Assembly (NCBI GenBank): GCA_964403285.1
Contig: CAYOFG010000046.1
Coordinates: 1-11,456, forward strand
DNA length: 11,456 nt
Reading direction: 5' to 3'
DNA from: WVXT01 sp964403285
Lineage (GTDB): Bacteria > UBA6262 > WVXT01
The notes beneath the pieces are model-generated. The model ran no database searches and was not told the DNA's origin. It was given only the letters and a program-made list of their open reading frames with translations. Below, in pieces: positions 1 through 7,492 of the stretch (positions are counted from its first letter, which is position 1; each line of letters begins with the position of its first letter). The translations under genes were made by a program, and so were the position numbers.

Positions 1-1
1 A

Positions 2-1306
2 ATAGCAATAGACAATTCTAAAACTCTCAGGATTGCCCAGGAGGAAGTCAGGCTTTCCGAACTAAAGGTTCGTGAGGCAACGAGAGGACTCTTTCCTTCT
101 GTGGCAGCCAAACTGGACAGAACTGACGGCAACATAAAGTCATTGGAGACCGGAGGGGTAGATGCGGGATTCAGAGAGACAGAGTTTGGCCTGCAGATTG
201 GGCAGTCACTCTACCAGGGAGGGAAATTCAAGTCTACCCTTGACCAGGCAAGAGTCAAATTGGAGTTGGCGGAAAAGAAATATGAGAAGACAGAGCAGGA
301 CTTGATTTTCGATGTGAAAAAGGCTTACTATGCCCTGGTGAGCTCGCGGGCAAATGTTCATGAACAGGAGAAACTCTTCCGTCAGGCAGAGTCAATCTTG
401 GAAGAGGTCAGAAAGAAACATAAATTGAATCTGGTAACCAAAGAGGAACTTCTAAATGTTCAATCTCAACATAATCAAGCCAATTACCAGAAGATTTCTG
501 AAGAGAAAGACTACGCTTTGGCTCTCTTGAATCTCAAGCAGTTACTCAATATGGATGAGCCCATTTCTGTGGAAGTTGACACTCATCTCGATTTCCAGGA
601 TTTGGGTATCTCTCTGGAACAGAGTCTCGAACTGGCTGGCGAGCATAACCTCGACCTCGCCATAAGCAGACTCTCTATGAAATTCGCCGAGATGGGAAAG
701 AAGATTGTCAGAAGCGACCAGAAGTTTAAGATTGACCTGAGTGGATTTTATGGCAGAGGCGGTGGCGCCTATAAAACGGAAGACCTCAAGATTTCTGACT
801 CCTGGTATGCGGGGATTAAAGTTAGCAAGACTTTAGGAGGAAGCACGATAAGTTCCGGATATACATCTGACCAGACCAATCCCAAATTAGGACAGTCAGC
901 GAGAACCGAGTCAAATACCGGTTCTGTTACCCTTTCCCTCTTTGACAATTTAAAAAATCTTTCTGAAGAAAAAGAAGCCGATATTGAGTACCAAAAGGCT
1001 ACCAATGAAGTCAGAAAAACAGAAGAGAAAATGGAATCGGAAGTAAAGGAGGCGTATTTTAACTACGAAAAGGCTCTAATCCAGATTGAAGCTACCTCTA
1101 AAGAGATAGAATTCCGCAAGGAACAAGAGAGGATTGCACAAGAGAAAGGTAAATTGAATCTCGCTCGCAATTCTGAAGTTCTGGAATCAGAAATAAACTT
1201 GACCAGTGCTCATATTTCATACAATGAAGCGCTCGCCTATTACCATATAGCTCTGGCCAGTTTAAATAAAGCAACAGGAGTTGAAAAGTATAAGAGAGGT
1301 GAATGA
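2..1306 (+). CDS. TolC-family outer membrane efflux protein (5' partial)
   Basis: This is the outer-membrane channel of a tripartite efflux pump, expected to form a trimeric beta-barrel with a long periplasmic alpha-helical tunnel. The frame is open to the left edge, so the true start and signal peptide lie outside. A GTG at 101 is internal, because upstream codons already encode TolC-like helix (AQEEVRLSELKVREA). 434 residues are visible, and roughly 40-60 seem to be missing compared with typical family length. Two outer-membrane-efflux repeats can be seen: long heptad-like helices (about 230-560 and 960-1290) alternate with barrel-type segments containing 'GLQIGQSLYQGGKF' and 'SGFYGRGGGAY', each followed by amphipathic strands. 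The gene ends in TGA that overlaps the adaptor start, which implies translational coupling. The substrate cannot be inferred. The family call is firm; no specific gene name is justified. Confidence 0.93.
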   Translation: MAIDNSKTLRIAQEEVRLSELKVREATRGLFPSVAAKLDRTDGNIKSLETGGVDAGFRETEFGLQIGQSLYQGGKFKSTLDQARVKLELAEKKYEKTEQDLIFDVKKAYYALVSSRANVHEQEKLFRQAESILEEVRKKHKLNLVTKEELLNVQSQHNQANYQKISEEKDYALALLNLKQLLNMDEPISVEVDTHLDFQDLGISLEQSLELAGEHNLDLAISRLSMKFAEMGKKIVRSDQKFKIDLSGFYGRGGGAYKTEDLKISDSWYAGIKVSKTLGGSTISSGYTSDQTNPKLGQSARTESNTGSVTLSLFDNLKNLSEEKEADIEYQKATNEVRKTEEKMESEVKEAYFNYEKALIQIEATSKEIEFRKEQERIAQEKGKLNLARNSEVLESEINLTSAHISYNEALAYYHIALASLNKATGVEKYKRGE

Positions 1307-2469
1307 TGGTGTATAAATGGATTAAGAGAAACAAGCTCGTATTCATAGTCCTGGTTCTCGCAGGAGCAGGAATTCTACTGGCAGTGACATCCAGGTTTGG
1401 CAAACCTCTGTTTACTACCAGCAAAGAAAGACTCCTCTCCTCAATGAAGCGTGGAAAAAAGATAAAAGAACTACGGGAAAAAACTGAGAAGCAGACTCAA
1501 TTAGGGGAAGAGGAAGTTCCGGTCAATGTATTTAAAGTAGCCAGGGGAACATTCCAGGACACTCTCTCGGCAATGGGCACCATAAAAGGTGGTTCTGAGA
1601 TAGAGCTCAGATTCCAGATAGCAGGGGTAATTAAATCCTTCAATTTTCGTGAAGGTGACAAGGTGGCAAAGGGAGAAGTCATAGCCCGCCTGGACCAGAA
1701 TGATGCCCTTTTGAAATTGAAACAGGCACAGATTGAATTGGAAGAGTACGAAAAGCTCTATTCCATTGGAGCCATTGTGCAATCAAAATTGGAACAGGCG
1801 AGGCTGGCTTCGAGACTTGCCTCTTCAGAATTTGAGAAGACTTATCTCCGGGCTGTCAAAGATGGAATAATTGGCGATAAGAGCGTTGAGGTGGGAGAGT
1901 TCATTACTCCCAACGTGAAGGTAGCTACGCTGGTTAACCTGGAGAACGTTGTTGTGGAACTGGGAATTATCGAGAAAGAGATAGACCGGGTCTTCTTAGG
2001 TCAGAAAGTCACAGTTAACGTGGACACCTATCCAGGAATAGACTTTGCTGGCATGGTAGGTAATATCTCACCTCTAATAGCAGGAAAGAGCAAGACATTG
2101 ACCGTTAAGGCTAATCTGGATAATCCTGGTGGGTTACTACTTCCCGGGATGTTCGCCCGTATCAAAATCTCCATATTCGAAAAAGAGAATGCCCTACTTA
2201 TTCCCAGCGATAGCTTGGACAGGTCAACAGGAGAGTTCAGGGTGTTTGTAGTGGGAGAGGGCAATGTTGTTTACGCTCAACCAGTAGAGGTGGCATATCT
2301 CTCTTCAGATTACGCTCAGATTGCCGGCGGCGTGGAGGAAGGGGAACTGGTGGTTGTGGAAAAGCCCGAGGCTTTAGCCGACGGCAAAAAGGTAAGAATA
2401 ATTGAAGTGAAAGAATATGGTGCGGCCGAAGAAGAAATATCCGCGGTCAGTGAAGAAGGTGGCGAGTAA
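1303..2469 (+). CDS. RND efflux pump periplasmic adaptor (HlyD/AcrA-type membrane fusion protein)
   Basis: This protein bridges the inner-membrane permease and the outer-membrane channel. It has 388 residues. The order is: a single N-terminal membrane anchor (about 12-29) without a lipobox; an unusually long charged linker (about 31-70, rich in K/R/E); the first lipoyl half-motif (about 108-131, with 'FREGDKVAKGEVIARLD'); a short alpha-hairpin (about 132-180, including 'EKLYSIGAIVQSKLEQA'); the second lipoyl half (about 187-215); then beta-barrel and membrane-proximal domains, ending in an acidic tail. The start ATG overlaps the channel stop as ATGA. Two adjacent ATGs (1303 and 1306) are possible. 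The GAGAGGTG upstream is better spaced for the second, which would remove one residue. The stop lies 2 bases before the permease, so the three genes are very likely cotranscribed. Confidence 0.94.
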   Translation: MMVYKWIKRNKLVFIVLVLAGAGILLAVTSRFGKPLFTTSKERLLSSMKRGKKIKELREKTEKQTQLGEEEVPVNVFKVARGTFQDTLSAMGTIKGGSEIELRFQIAGVIKSFNFREGDKVAKGEVIARLDQNDALLKLKQAQIELEEYEKLYSIGAIVQSKLEQARLASRLASSEFEKTYLRAVKDGIIGDKSVEVGEFITPNVKVATLVNLENVVVELGIIEKEIDRVFLGQKVTVNVDTYPGIDFAGMVGNISPLIAGKSKTLTVKANLDNPGGLLLPGMFARIKISIFEKENALLIPSDSLDRSTGEFRVFVVGEGNVVYAQPVEVAYLSSDYAQIAGGVEEGELVVVEKPEALADGKKVRIIEVKEYGAAEEEISAVSEEGGE

Positions 2470-2471
2470 AA

Positions 2472-5400
2472 ATGAAATTATCGAGGTTTTCTGTTCGTAA
2501 ACCAGTAACCACAACAATGATTTTTTTGGCAGTGACACTTTTCGGTTTTATTTCCTGGAAAAGGCTACCCCAGGAATTATTTCCTGCCATAGCTTATCCT
2601 CAAATGACTATAGTCACCCTCTATGGAAATGCAGCTCCTGAAGAGATTGAAACCCTAATTACCAAACCGATTGAGGAGGCCATTGGAACAGTTAAGAACT
2701 TGGAGAGGATAAAATCGATTTCCCGAGAAGGTGTATCAATGGTTACTGCTGAATTCGACTGGGGAACGAATATGGGATTCGCCCATCTGGAGTTAAGGGA
2801 AAAAATAGACCCGGTGAAGGAACTATTGCCCCTGGAATCAGAAGACCCCACCATACTACCGGTCAATCCTTTCTCCCGGCCAATAATGATTCTAAGCATA
2901 ACCGGCAACGAAACACCCCAGGAACTCCTGAAAATAACCCGTCGAATCAAAGACAAAATTGAGAAAGTTACAGGAGTTGCCTCGGCAACAATAAGTGGGG
3001 GGAAGGAGAGACAAATACTGGTTGAGGTTGACCAGGGAAGACTCCAGGCTTCTAAAGTATCTATTCTTTCTCTCGTGGAGGCTTTAAAGAACTCAAATCT
3101 AAATTATCCCGCAGGGACAACCAAAGGTAAACTTTATGAGTATCTCATCAGGACTATGGGCGAATTTAAAACTGTACCTGAGATAAAGGAGACGGTAGTC
3201 GAAGTGGATATCCTCAAATCGCCAAAGCAACCTCAACAACTGAGCCAGGAAGAGGAAGAGTCGCAGCCCTACGAAGATAGACGTCTCATTCTCTTATCAG
3301 ATTTAGCCACAGTGAATGATACACTCAAGGAGGATAAAAGTTTCTCCCGGCACAACGGGAAGGACAACATTTCCTTGGCTATCCAGAAACAAGCCGAAGC
3401 CAATACCATTCAGACGGTAAAAAGAGTTCTCGCCAGTTTAGAAGACTTAAAGCTTTCTTTACCCAAGGGAATAGATTTAGATGTCATATACGACGAATCC
3501 ATTTTCATTGAGAAATCTATTAAGGGAGTCACCGATGCTGCCATCCAAGGAGGTGTGCTTGCCTTTTTAGTCCTTTACCTATTTCTGAGGAGTGTAAAGG
3601 TTTCCACAATTATCTGTACATCTATTCCCATCTCCATTATGGCTACTTTCAGTTTAATGTATTTCAAGGGAATCTCCATTAACATGATGTCTCTGGGAGG
3701 GCTCGCTTTAGGAGTAGGAATGTTAGTGGATAATGCCATTGTTGTAATTGAAAACATATTCCGCCACCACCAACTGGGTCTCCCTCGAAAAGAAGCTGCG
3801 GTTAAAGGGGCGGAAGAAGTAAATGAAGCTATCACCTCTTCAACATTAACTACCATAGCAGTGTTCCTGCCTATGTTGTTTGTTGTGGGAATAGCTGGTC
3901 AGCTATTTAAGGATTTGCTCTTTACTATAACCTTCTCTTTGATAGCATCTCTCTGGGTAGCTGTAACTTTGGTGCCTCTCCTAGCCGCAGGTAAAAAAGG
4001 GGACATTCCCAAAAAAGGAAAAGGGGACAGTCCCCTTTTTCTCGGTCCCCTAAGGAAGACCAAAATTATGGATGTCTACTCCAAATTGCTTTCCAGCTGC
4101 CTAGCACACAAGCTTCTCACTACAATAGTTGTCCTGTCTCTATTTGCTTTTAGTCTCCTCTTCCTCTTCACTACCAGTAGAGAATTTATGCCCAAAATAG
4201 ACCAGGGTGAATTCATTATAAAGGTGAATATGCCGACGGGCGCGGCATTACAGGCGACCGATTCGGTGACAAAAAAGATAGAAGAATTACTACGCGAGAT
4301 TCCGGAAATTAAAGATATTACAGCCACTGTCGGCTCCTCTTCGGAAAATGTCCTGGAAATGCTGGGTTCTCATCAGGCCCAGTTGGTAGTGAAACTCTGG
4401 AGGGGAAAATTGCCAAAAACTACAAAAGATAGTTCAAAATCGAAAACTATGAATGCCCATTCGACCCCTGATTTATCTCAGCAACTCAAATCTTGGAAAA
4501 GGAAAATCAGGAAGGCTCGTTCGAGTGCTGAGGTCATCCAGGATTTAAAATTGATGCTCAGAGACGAGAAGATGGCTGCCATGGCTGAGATTGAATATAT
4601 TCTGGAGGAGAGCGCCATCAAGTCTACCCTGGAAGTTGCTGCACCAGTAGTACTGGAAATAAAGGGACCAAGACTGGATGTGCTCAAGAAAATATGTGAG
4701 GAGGTAGCTCAAGAAATCGAATCTATTCCAGGAATCTATGGAGTGAGGAGTAGCCTGGCGCTGCCTTCCCCGGAGACAAAAGTTCATATAGACAAGGATA
4801 GAGCGGCTGCTTACAACCTTTCTGTAACCGATATAGCCCGAACCGCCCTTATTGCTATCAGAGGCTATGTATCAACCAAATTCAAAGAAGAAGGGCGGGA
4901 AATAGATGTCACAGTGAGACTTAGACCGGAAGACAGGGCAGATGCATCAAAGCTAAGGGCTTTGACAGTCCATTCAAATATGGACATAGAGATTCCTCTG
5001 GCAGAAGTTGCTACGCTAATTACGGGTAGGGGTCCAAGCGAAATAAAACGGCTGGACCAGCAGAGGGCTGTCCTGATCACAGCCAATATTTTCAGGAGAA
5101 GTTTGAACGACGCAATAAAGGACATTAAGGAGAAATTGAGAAAGTATCAAAATATTTCTGATTACTCGGTAATCTTAAGCGGGGAAACACAAAAGATGAG
5201 GGAGTCCTTTAAAAGCTTAAGGTTCGCCTTGATACTTGCCATAATCCTCGTTTATATGATTATGGCTGCACAGTTCGAATCGTTGTGGCAGCCTTTCATA
5301 ATTATGTTTACACTTCCTTTCTCCTTAATTGGTGTGGCTTTAGCTCTACTTGTAACACACACCTCATTGAACACCATAGTATTAATGGGAGTTATTATGT

Positions 5401-5720
5401 TGGGCGGAATTGTGGTCAATAACGCCATCGTTCTAATTGACTATATCAACACGGTTAGAAGAGAAGGAATCGAGACCGAGGAGGCAGTTAGAAGGGCGGG
5501 CACTACAAGGCTTAGACCAATCTTAATGACCACACTTACAACTGTTTTGGGACTGCTCCCTCTGGCTTTGGGCTTTGGCGAAGGAGCCGAGTTGAGTGCT
5601 CCTCTGGCAATAACAGTGATAGGAGGACTTTCATCAGCCACTTTCCTTACTTTATTAATTATACCTAATTTCTACTTAATTGGTCAAAAGCTTTTTGAAA
5701 AAAGACACCGTAAGGAGTAG
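2472..5720 (+). CDS. RND-family efflux permease 1 (HAE1/AcrB-like), inner-membrane proton antiporter
   Basis: This is the energy-converting pump subunit: a trimeric inner-membrane protein that exports substrates in exchange for protons. It has 1082 residues, close to the family norm of about 1030-1050 plus insertions. TM1 is at about 13-33, the first porter region at 35-350, TM2-TM6 at about 357-506, TM7 at about 548-568, the second porter region at 570-905, and TM8-TM12 from about 914. The TM4 motif 'GMLVDNAIVVIEN' has D420-N421 where AcrB has D407-D408. TM10 has N983-N984 where AcrB has K940-N941. Compared with permease 2 it carries extra segments at about 246-270 (Q/E-rich), 507-526 (a translated palindromic repeat in the cytoplasmic TM6-TM7 loop) and 646-682 (K/S/T-rich, periplasmic). 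GGCGAG lies 5 bases before the ATG. Its TAG stop lies inside a GGAGTAGC repeat end. Substrate unknown. Confidence 0.96.
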   Translation: MKLSRFSVRKPVTTTMIFLAVTLFGFISWKRLPQELFPAIAYPQMTIVTLYGNAAPEEIETLITKPIEEAIGTVKNLERIKSISREGVSMVTAEFDWGTNMGFAHLELREKIDPVKELLPLESEDPTILPVNPFSRPIMILSITGNETPQELLKITRRIKDKIEKVTGVASATISGGKERQILVEVDQGRLQASKVSILSLVEALKNSNLNYPAGTTKGKLYEYLIRTMGEFKTVPEIKETVVEVDILKSPKQPQQLSQEEEESQPYEDRRLILLSDLATVNDTLKEDKSFSRHNGKDNISLAIQKQAEANTIQTVKRVLASLEDLKLSLPKGIDLDVIYDESIFIEKSIKGVTDAAIQGGVLAFLVLYLFLRSVKVSTIICTSIPISIMATFSLMYFKGISINMMSLGGLALGVGMLVDNAIVVIENIFRHHQLGLPRKEAAVKGAEEVNEAITSSTLTTIAVFLPMLFVVGIAGQLFKDLLFTITFSLIASLWVAVTLVPLLAAGKKGDIPKKGKGDSPLFLGPLRKTKIMDVYSKLLSSCLAHKLLTTIVVLSLFAFSLLFLFTTSREFMPKIDQGEFIIKVNMPTGAALQATDSVTKKIEELLREIPEIKDITATVGSSSENVLEMLGSHQAQLVVKLWRGKLPKTTKDSSKSKTMNAHSTPDLSQQLKSWKRKIRKARSSAEVIQDLKLMLRDEKMAAMAEIEYILEESAIKSTLEVAAPVVLEIKGPRLDVLKKICEEVAQEIESIPGIYGVRSSLALPSPETKVHIDKDRAAAYNLSVTDIARTALIAIRGYVSTKFKEEGREIDVTVRLRPEDRADASKLRALTVHSNMDIEIPLAEVATLITGRGPSEIKRLDQQRAVLITANIFRRSLNDAIKDIKEKLRKYQNISDYSVILSGETQKMRESFKSLRFALILAIILVYMIMAAQFESLWQPFIIMFTLPFSLIGVALALLVTHTSLNTIVLMGVIMLGGIVVNNAIVLIDYINTVRREGIETEEAVRRAGTTRLRPILMTTLTTVLGLLPLALGFGEGAELSAPLAITVIGGLSSATFLTLLIIPNFYLIGQKLFEKRHRKE
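3993..4050 (+). repeat. REP-like palindromic repeat pair inside the permease 1 coding sequence
   Basis: A perfect 21-base palindrome at 4019-4039 has 10-base arms, AAAAGGGGAC and GTCCCCTTTT, around a single A. It is preceded by a decayed copy at 3994-4016 (GGGGACATTCCC flanked by A runs). Together they form a pair of GGGGACA-type units. They are in frame and translate to 'KKGDIPKKGKGDSPLFLGP', residues 508-526, in the loop between TM6 and TM7, which is expected to be cytoplasmic. From general knowledge, palindromes of this type occur as dispersed REP sequences in many environmental bacterial genomes, some mobilised by RAYT (Y1 transposase-like) proteins. No such transposase is in this window. 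Confidence 0.8.
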
Positions 5721-5771
5721 CCCCGATGAATCGGGACGATTGATTGACGCAGAGCAAGCTCTGCTACTCCT
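5713..5771. repeat. Modular hairpin repeat, copy 1 (permease 1 / protease junction)
   Basis: A 59-base element with perfect 9-base terminal inverted repeats (AGGAGTAGC at 5713-5721, GCTACTCCT at 5763-5771). It contains two perfect hairpins: CCCGAT-GA-ATCGGG (5722-5735) and GCAGAGC-AA-GCTCTGC (5749-5764). The last two codons of permease 1 (GAG TAG) fall inside its left end. Its first 37 bases (5714-5750) match 8425-8461 of copy 3 with a single mismatch. No T-run follows, so it does not look like an intrinsic terminator. Confidence 0.85.
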
Positions 5772-5783
5772 ATCGCGAGTGAA

Positions 5784-5794
5784 AAGGAGGAGGT
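5784..5794 (+). promoter_or_regulatory. Strong ribosome binding site that fixes the FtsH-like start
   Basis: AAGGAGGAGGT lies 5 bases before the ATG at 5800, a near-ideal Shine-Dalgarno match. It shows that the earlier in-frame ATG at 5680 is not the start: that one lies inside the permease gene, and an extension from it would translate the intergenic repeat. Confidence 0.85.
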
Positions 5795-5799
5795 TAAAA

Positions 5800-7437
5800 A
5801 TGTGGAATAGAAAGATGAAAATGTTCTGGATGAACCACTGGGTGAAAGTACTCATAATTTTTGGCGTTATAACCATGGTTGGTTTAGCTATAGTAGGACT
5901 ACTCTCACTGGAGTCTTACTATTTGCATATGACTCTTGCCCAGTTACCTCTTACTCTACTTATGGGTGCGGTCCACGCTTTGATCTTTGCCTATGTCATT
6001 ATCAGCATGCAGACAGGCACGCTCCTCAAGTTGAAGAAGACTCCTATCAAGAGCGAAAATGTGGATGTTGCATTTGATGACGTAAAAGGTATAGACGAAG
6101 CCAAGAAAGAGGCGTGGGAAGTCGTGGAACTCATTAAGGACAGGACACGCATTAAAAAAATTGGAGGGAAAATAATAAGGGGGCTTTTGATGGTCGGCCC
6201 TCCAGGATGCGGAAAGACACTTTTAGCTAAAGCGATAGCTAAAGAGTCGGGCATACCCTTTCTCTCCATGGCAGCAAGTGAATTTGTGGAAATATTTGTG
6301 GGAATGGGAGCTTCCAGAGTGCGCAAACTGTTCAAAAAGGCAAGACAACTCGCCTATGGCTATGGAGCCTGCATAGTCTTTATTGATGAAATTGACGCTA
6401 TTGGCCGGGGTAGAACTTTCAGCTTTTTGGGAGGAGAAGAAACTAATACCACTCAAAATCAGCTCCTGGTGGAAATGGATGGTTTGAAAGAAAGGGAAGA
6501 AAATGTGATTGTCATTGGAGCAACAAATGCTCCTGAAAGCATCTTAGATAAGGCACTACTTAGACCAGGCAGGTTCGACCGAAAGATATATATCGACAGA
6601 CCTGGCTTAGAGGGAAGGGAGGAGCTATTTCACCACTATTTGGGAAAAGTCAGACACGACCCTTCTATCGATATTTCTCGTCTGGCGAGGAATACAGTGT
6701 ACAAGAGCGCAGCAGACATTGAGAACATAGTCAAAGAGGCAGCTCTAATAGCCACCCGGAAAGCGAAGGAGAGTGTAGAGTGGGAAGACCTCTCTGAAGC
6801 AATGGATAGAATCGACATGGGCATTAAACACAAGAGAAAACTGAGCCAGAGAGAGAGGGAAATGACAGCATACCACGAAACTGGGCACTTGATAGTGCTA
6901 TACATTCTCCATCCGACTGACGATGTGTTTAAAGCCTCTATTGCTTCCCGGGGAGGGGCTCTGGGAGCTGTACTGCACCAACCCAGAGAGGAACTCTTAA
7001 CTACCAGTAAGGAACAGGCGCTGGCAAATATAAAGGTATGCCTGGGTGGATATGTTGCTGAGAACTTAAAGTTCGGCACTACCACCACGGGAGTTGCTGA
7101 CGACTTCCAGAAAGTAATGGCTTATGCTCATTCTATGGTTTGGAAATTTGGTATGGGAAATAACGGCTACTTAGGAGACTATTCTGTGATTCCCGAATCA
7201 CAGATTTCCAATGAACTTAAAGAGAAACTGAACCAGGAAACGCAAGAGATACTCCAGAAATGTTACCGGGAAGTGGAGAGTCTCCTGAAAAAAGAATGGA
7301 CAATAATGGAGCGGTTCGTTTCCGAACTCCTGGAAAAAGAAGAATTGGAATATGATGAAATTGAAGCCATTTTTGCTGAGTACGGAAAAAATAACCAGAA
7401 AGGAAAACAGGAAGCCAGTGTAGCCGCAGAGCGATAG
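5800..7437 (+). CDS. FtsH-like membrane AAA+ ATP-dependent zinc metalloprotease, short form
   Basis: It is predicted to extract and degrade membrane or cytosolic proteins using ATP, as a hexamer in the inner membrane. It has 545 residues, against about 640 for E. coli FtsH. TM1 is about 15-37 and TM2 about 49-70, separated by only about 11 residues, so the usual periplasmic domain of about 70 residues is essentially absent. The AAA+ core is intact: Walker A GPPGCGKT (133-140), pore motif 'FVG' (F166), Walker B 'IVFIDEID' (D196, E197), and arginine fingers R258 and R261 in RPGRFDR. The peptidase has HETGH (H359, E360, H363) and a probable third zinc ligand D435 in 'TTGVADDF', so it should be active. 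It begins after a strong Shine-Dalgarno and ends in a TAG inside the loop of a repeat hairpin. An FtsH paralogue inside an efflux operon is unusual. It may act on pump subunits, but that is inference. It is probably not the housekeeping copy. Confidence 0.93.
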   Translation: MWNRKMKMFWMNHWVKVLIIFGVITMVGLAIVGLLSLESYYLHMTLAQLPLTLLMGAVHALIFAYVIISMQTGTLLKLKKTPIKSENVDVAFDDVKGIDEAKKEAWEVVELIKDRTRIKKIGGKIIRGLLMVGPPGCGKTLLAKAIAKESGIPFLSMAASEFVEIFVGMGASRVRKLFKKARQLAYGYGACIVFIDEIDAIGRGRTFSFLGGEETNTTQNQLLVEMDGLKEREENVIVIGATNAPESILDKALLRPGRFDRKIYIDRPGLEGREELFHHYLGKVRHDPSIDISRLARNTVYKSAADIENIVKEAALIATRKAKESVEWEDLSEAMDRIDMGIKHKRKLSQREREMTAYHETGHLIVLYILHPTDDVFKASIASRGGALGAVLHQPREELLTTSKEQALANIKVCLGGYVAENLKFGTTTTGVADDFQKVMAYAHSMVWKFGMGNNGYLGDYSVIPESQISNELKEKLNQETQEILQKCYREVESLLKKEWTIMERFVSELLEKEELEYDEIEAIFAEYGKNNQKGKQEASVAAER

Positions 7438-7478
7438 CTCTGCCTGAGGGGAAGCAAAGCTCACGCTTTGCTGCTACA
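7419..7478. repeat. Modular hairpin repeat, copy 2 (protease / lipoprotein junction)
   Basis: A 60-base element with 6-base inverted ends (TGTAGC at 7419-7424, GCTACA at 7473-7478). It contains two perfect hairpins: GCAGAGC-GATA-GCTCTGC (7426-7443) and AGCAAAGC-TCAC-GCTTTGCT (7453-7472). The first stem is identical to one in copy 1 but has a different loop. The protease stop TAG (7435-7437) spans that loop and the 3' arm, so the last protein residues (VAAER) are encoded by the element. There is no T-run after it. Confidence 0.82.
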
Positions 7479-7492
7479 AAAGCGAGTTTAAT

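Noticed and set aside
101..103. GTG at 101 as the start of the channel protein
   Set aside because: The frame is open to the left edge and the upstream codons encode TolC-like helix, so the gene is truncated by the window and does not start here.
4416..4440. Short inverted repeat AACTA/TAGTT in the K/S/T-rich insertion of permease 1
   Set aside because: Five-base arms in an A-rich stretch are not significant and no second copy was seen.
5680..5799. N-terminal extension of the FtsH-like gene by 40 residues from an ATG at 5680
   Set aside because: It overlaps the end of permease 1 out of frame, translates the intergenic repeat, and lacks a ribosome site, whereas the ATG at 5800 has a near-ideal one and gives a normal FtsH N-terminus.
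6636..7088. Minus-strand open frame of 150 residues opposite the protease gene
   Set aside because: It lies wholly opposite a well-supported gene with catalytic motifs, and its translation (Ser/Leu/Ala-rich, no motif) looks like an antisense shadow. Other minus-strand frames were rejected for the same reason.
7426..7472. Hairpins after the protease gene as intrinsic terminators
   Set aside because: Stems are perfect but no T-run follows any of them, and the next gene begins within 21 bases. The same hairpins recur elsewhere as repeat modules.
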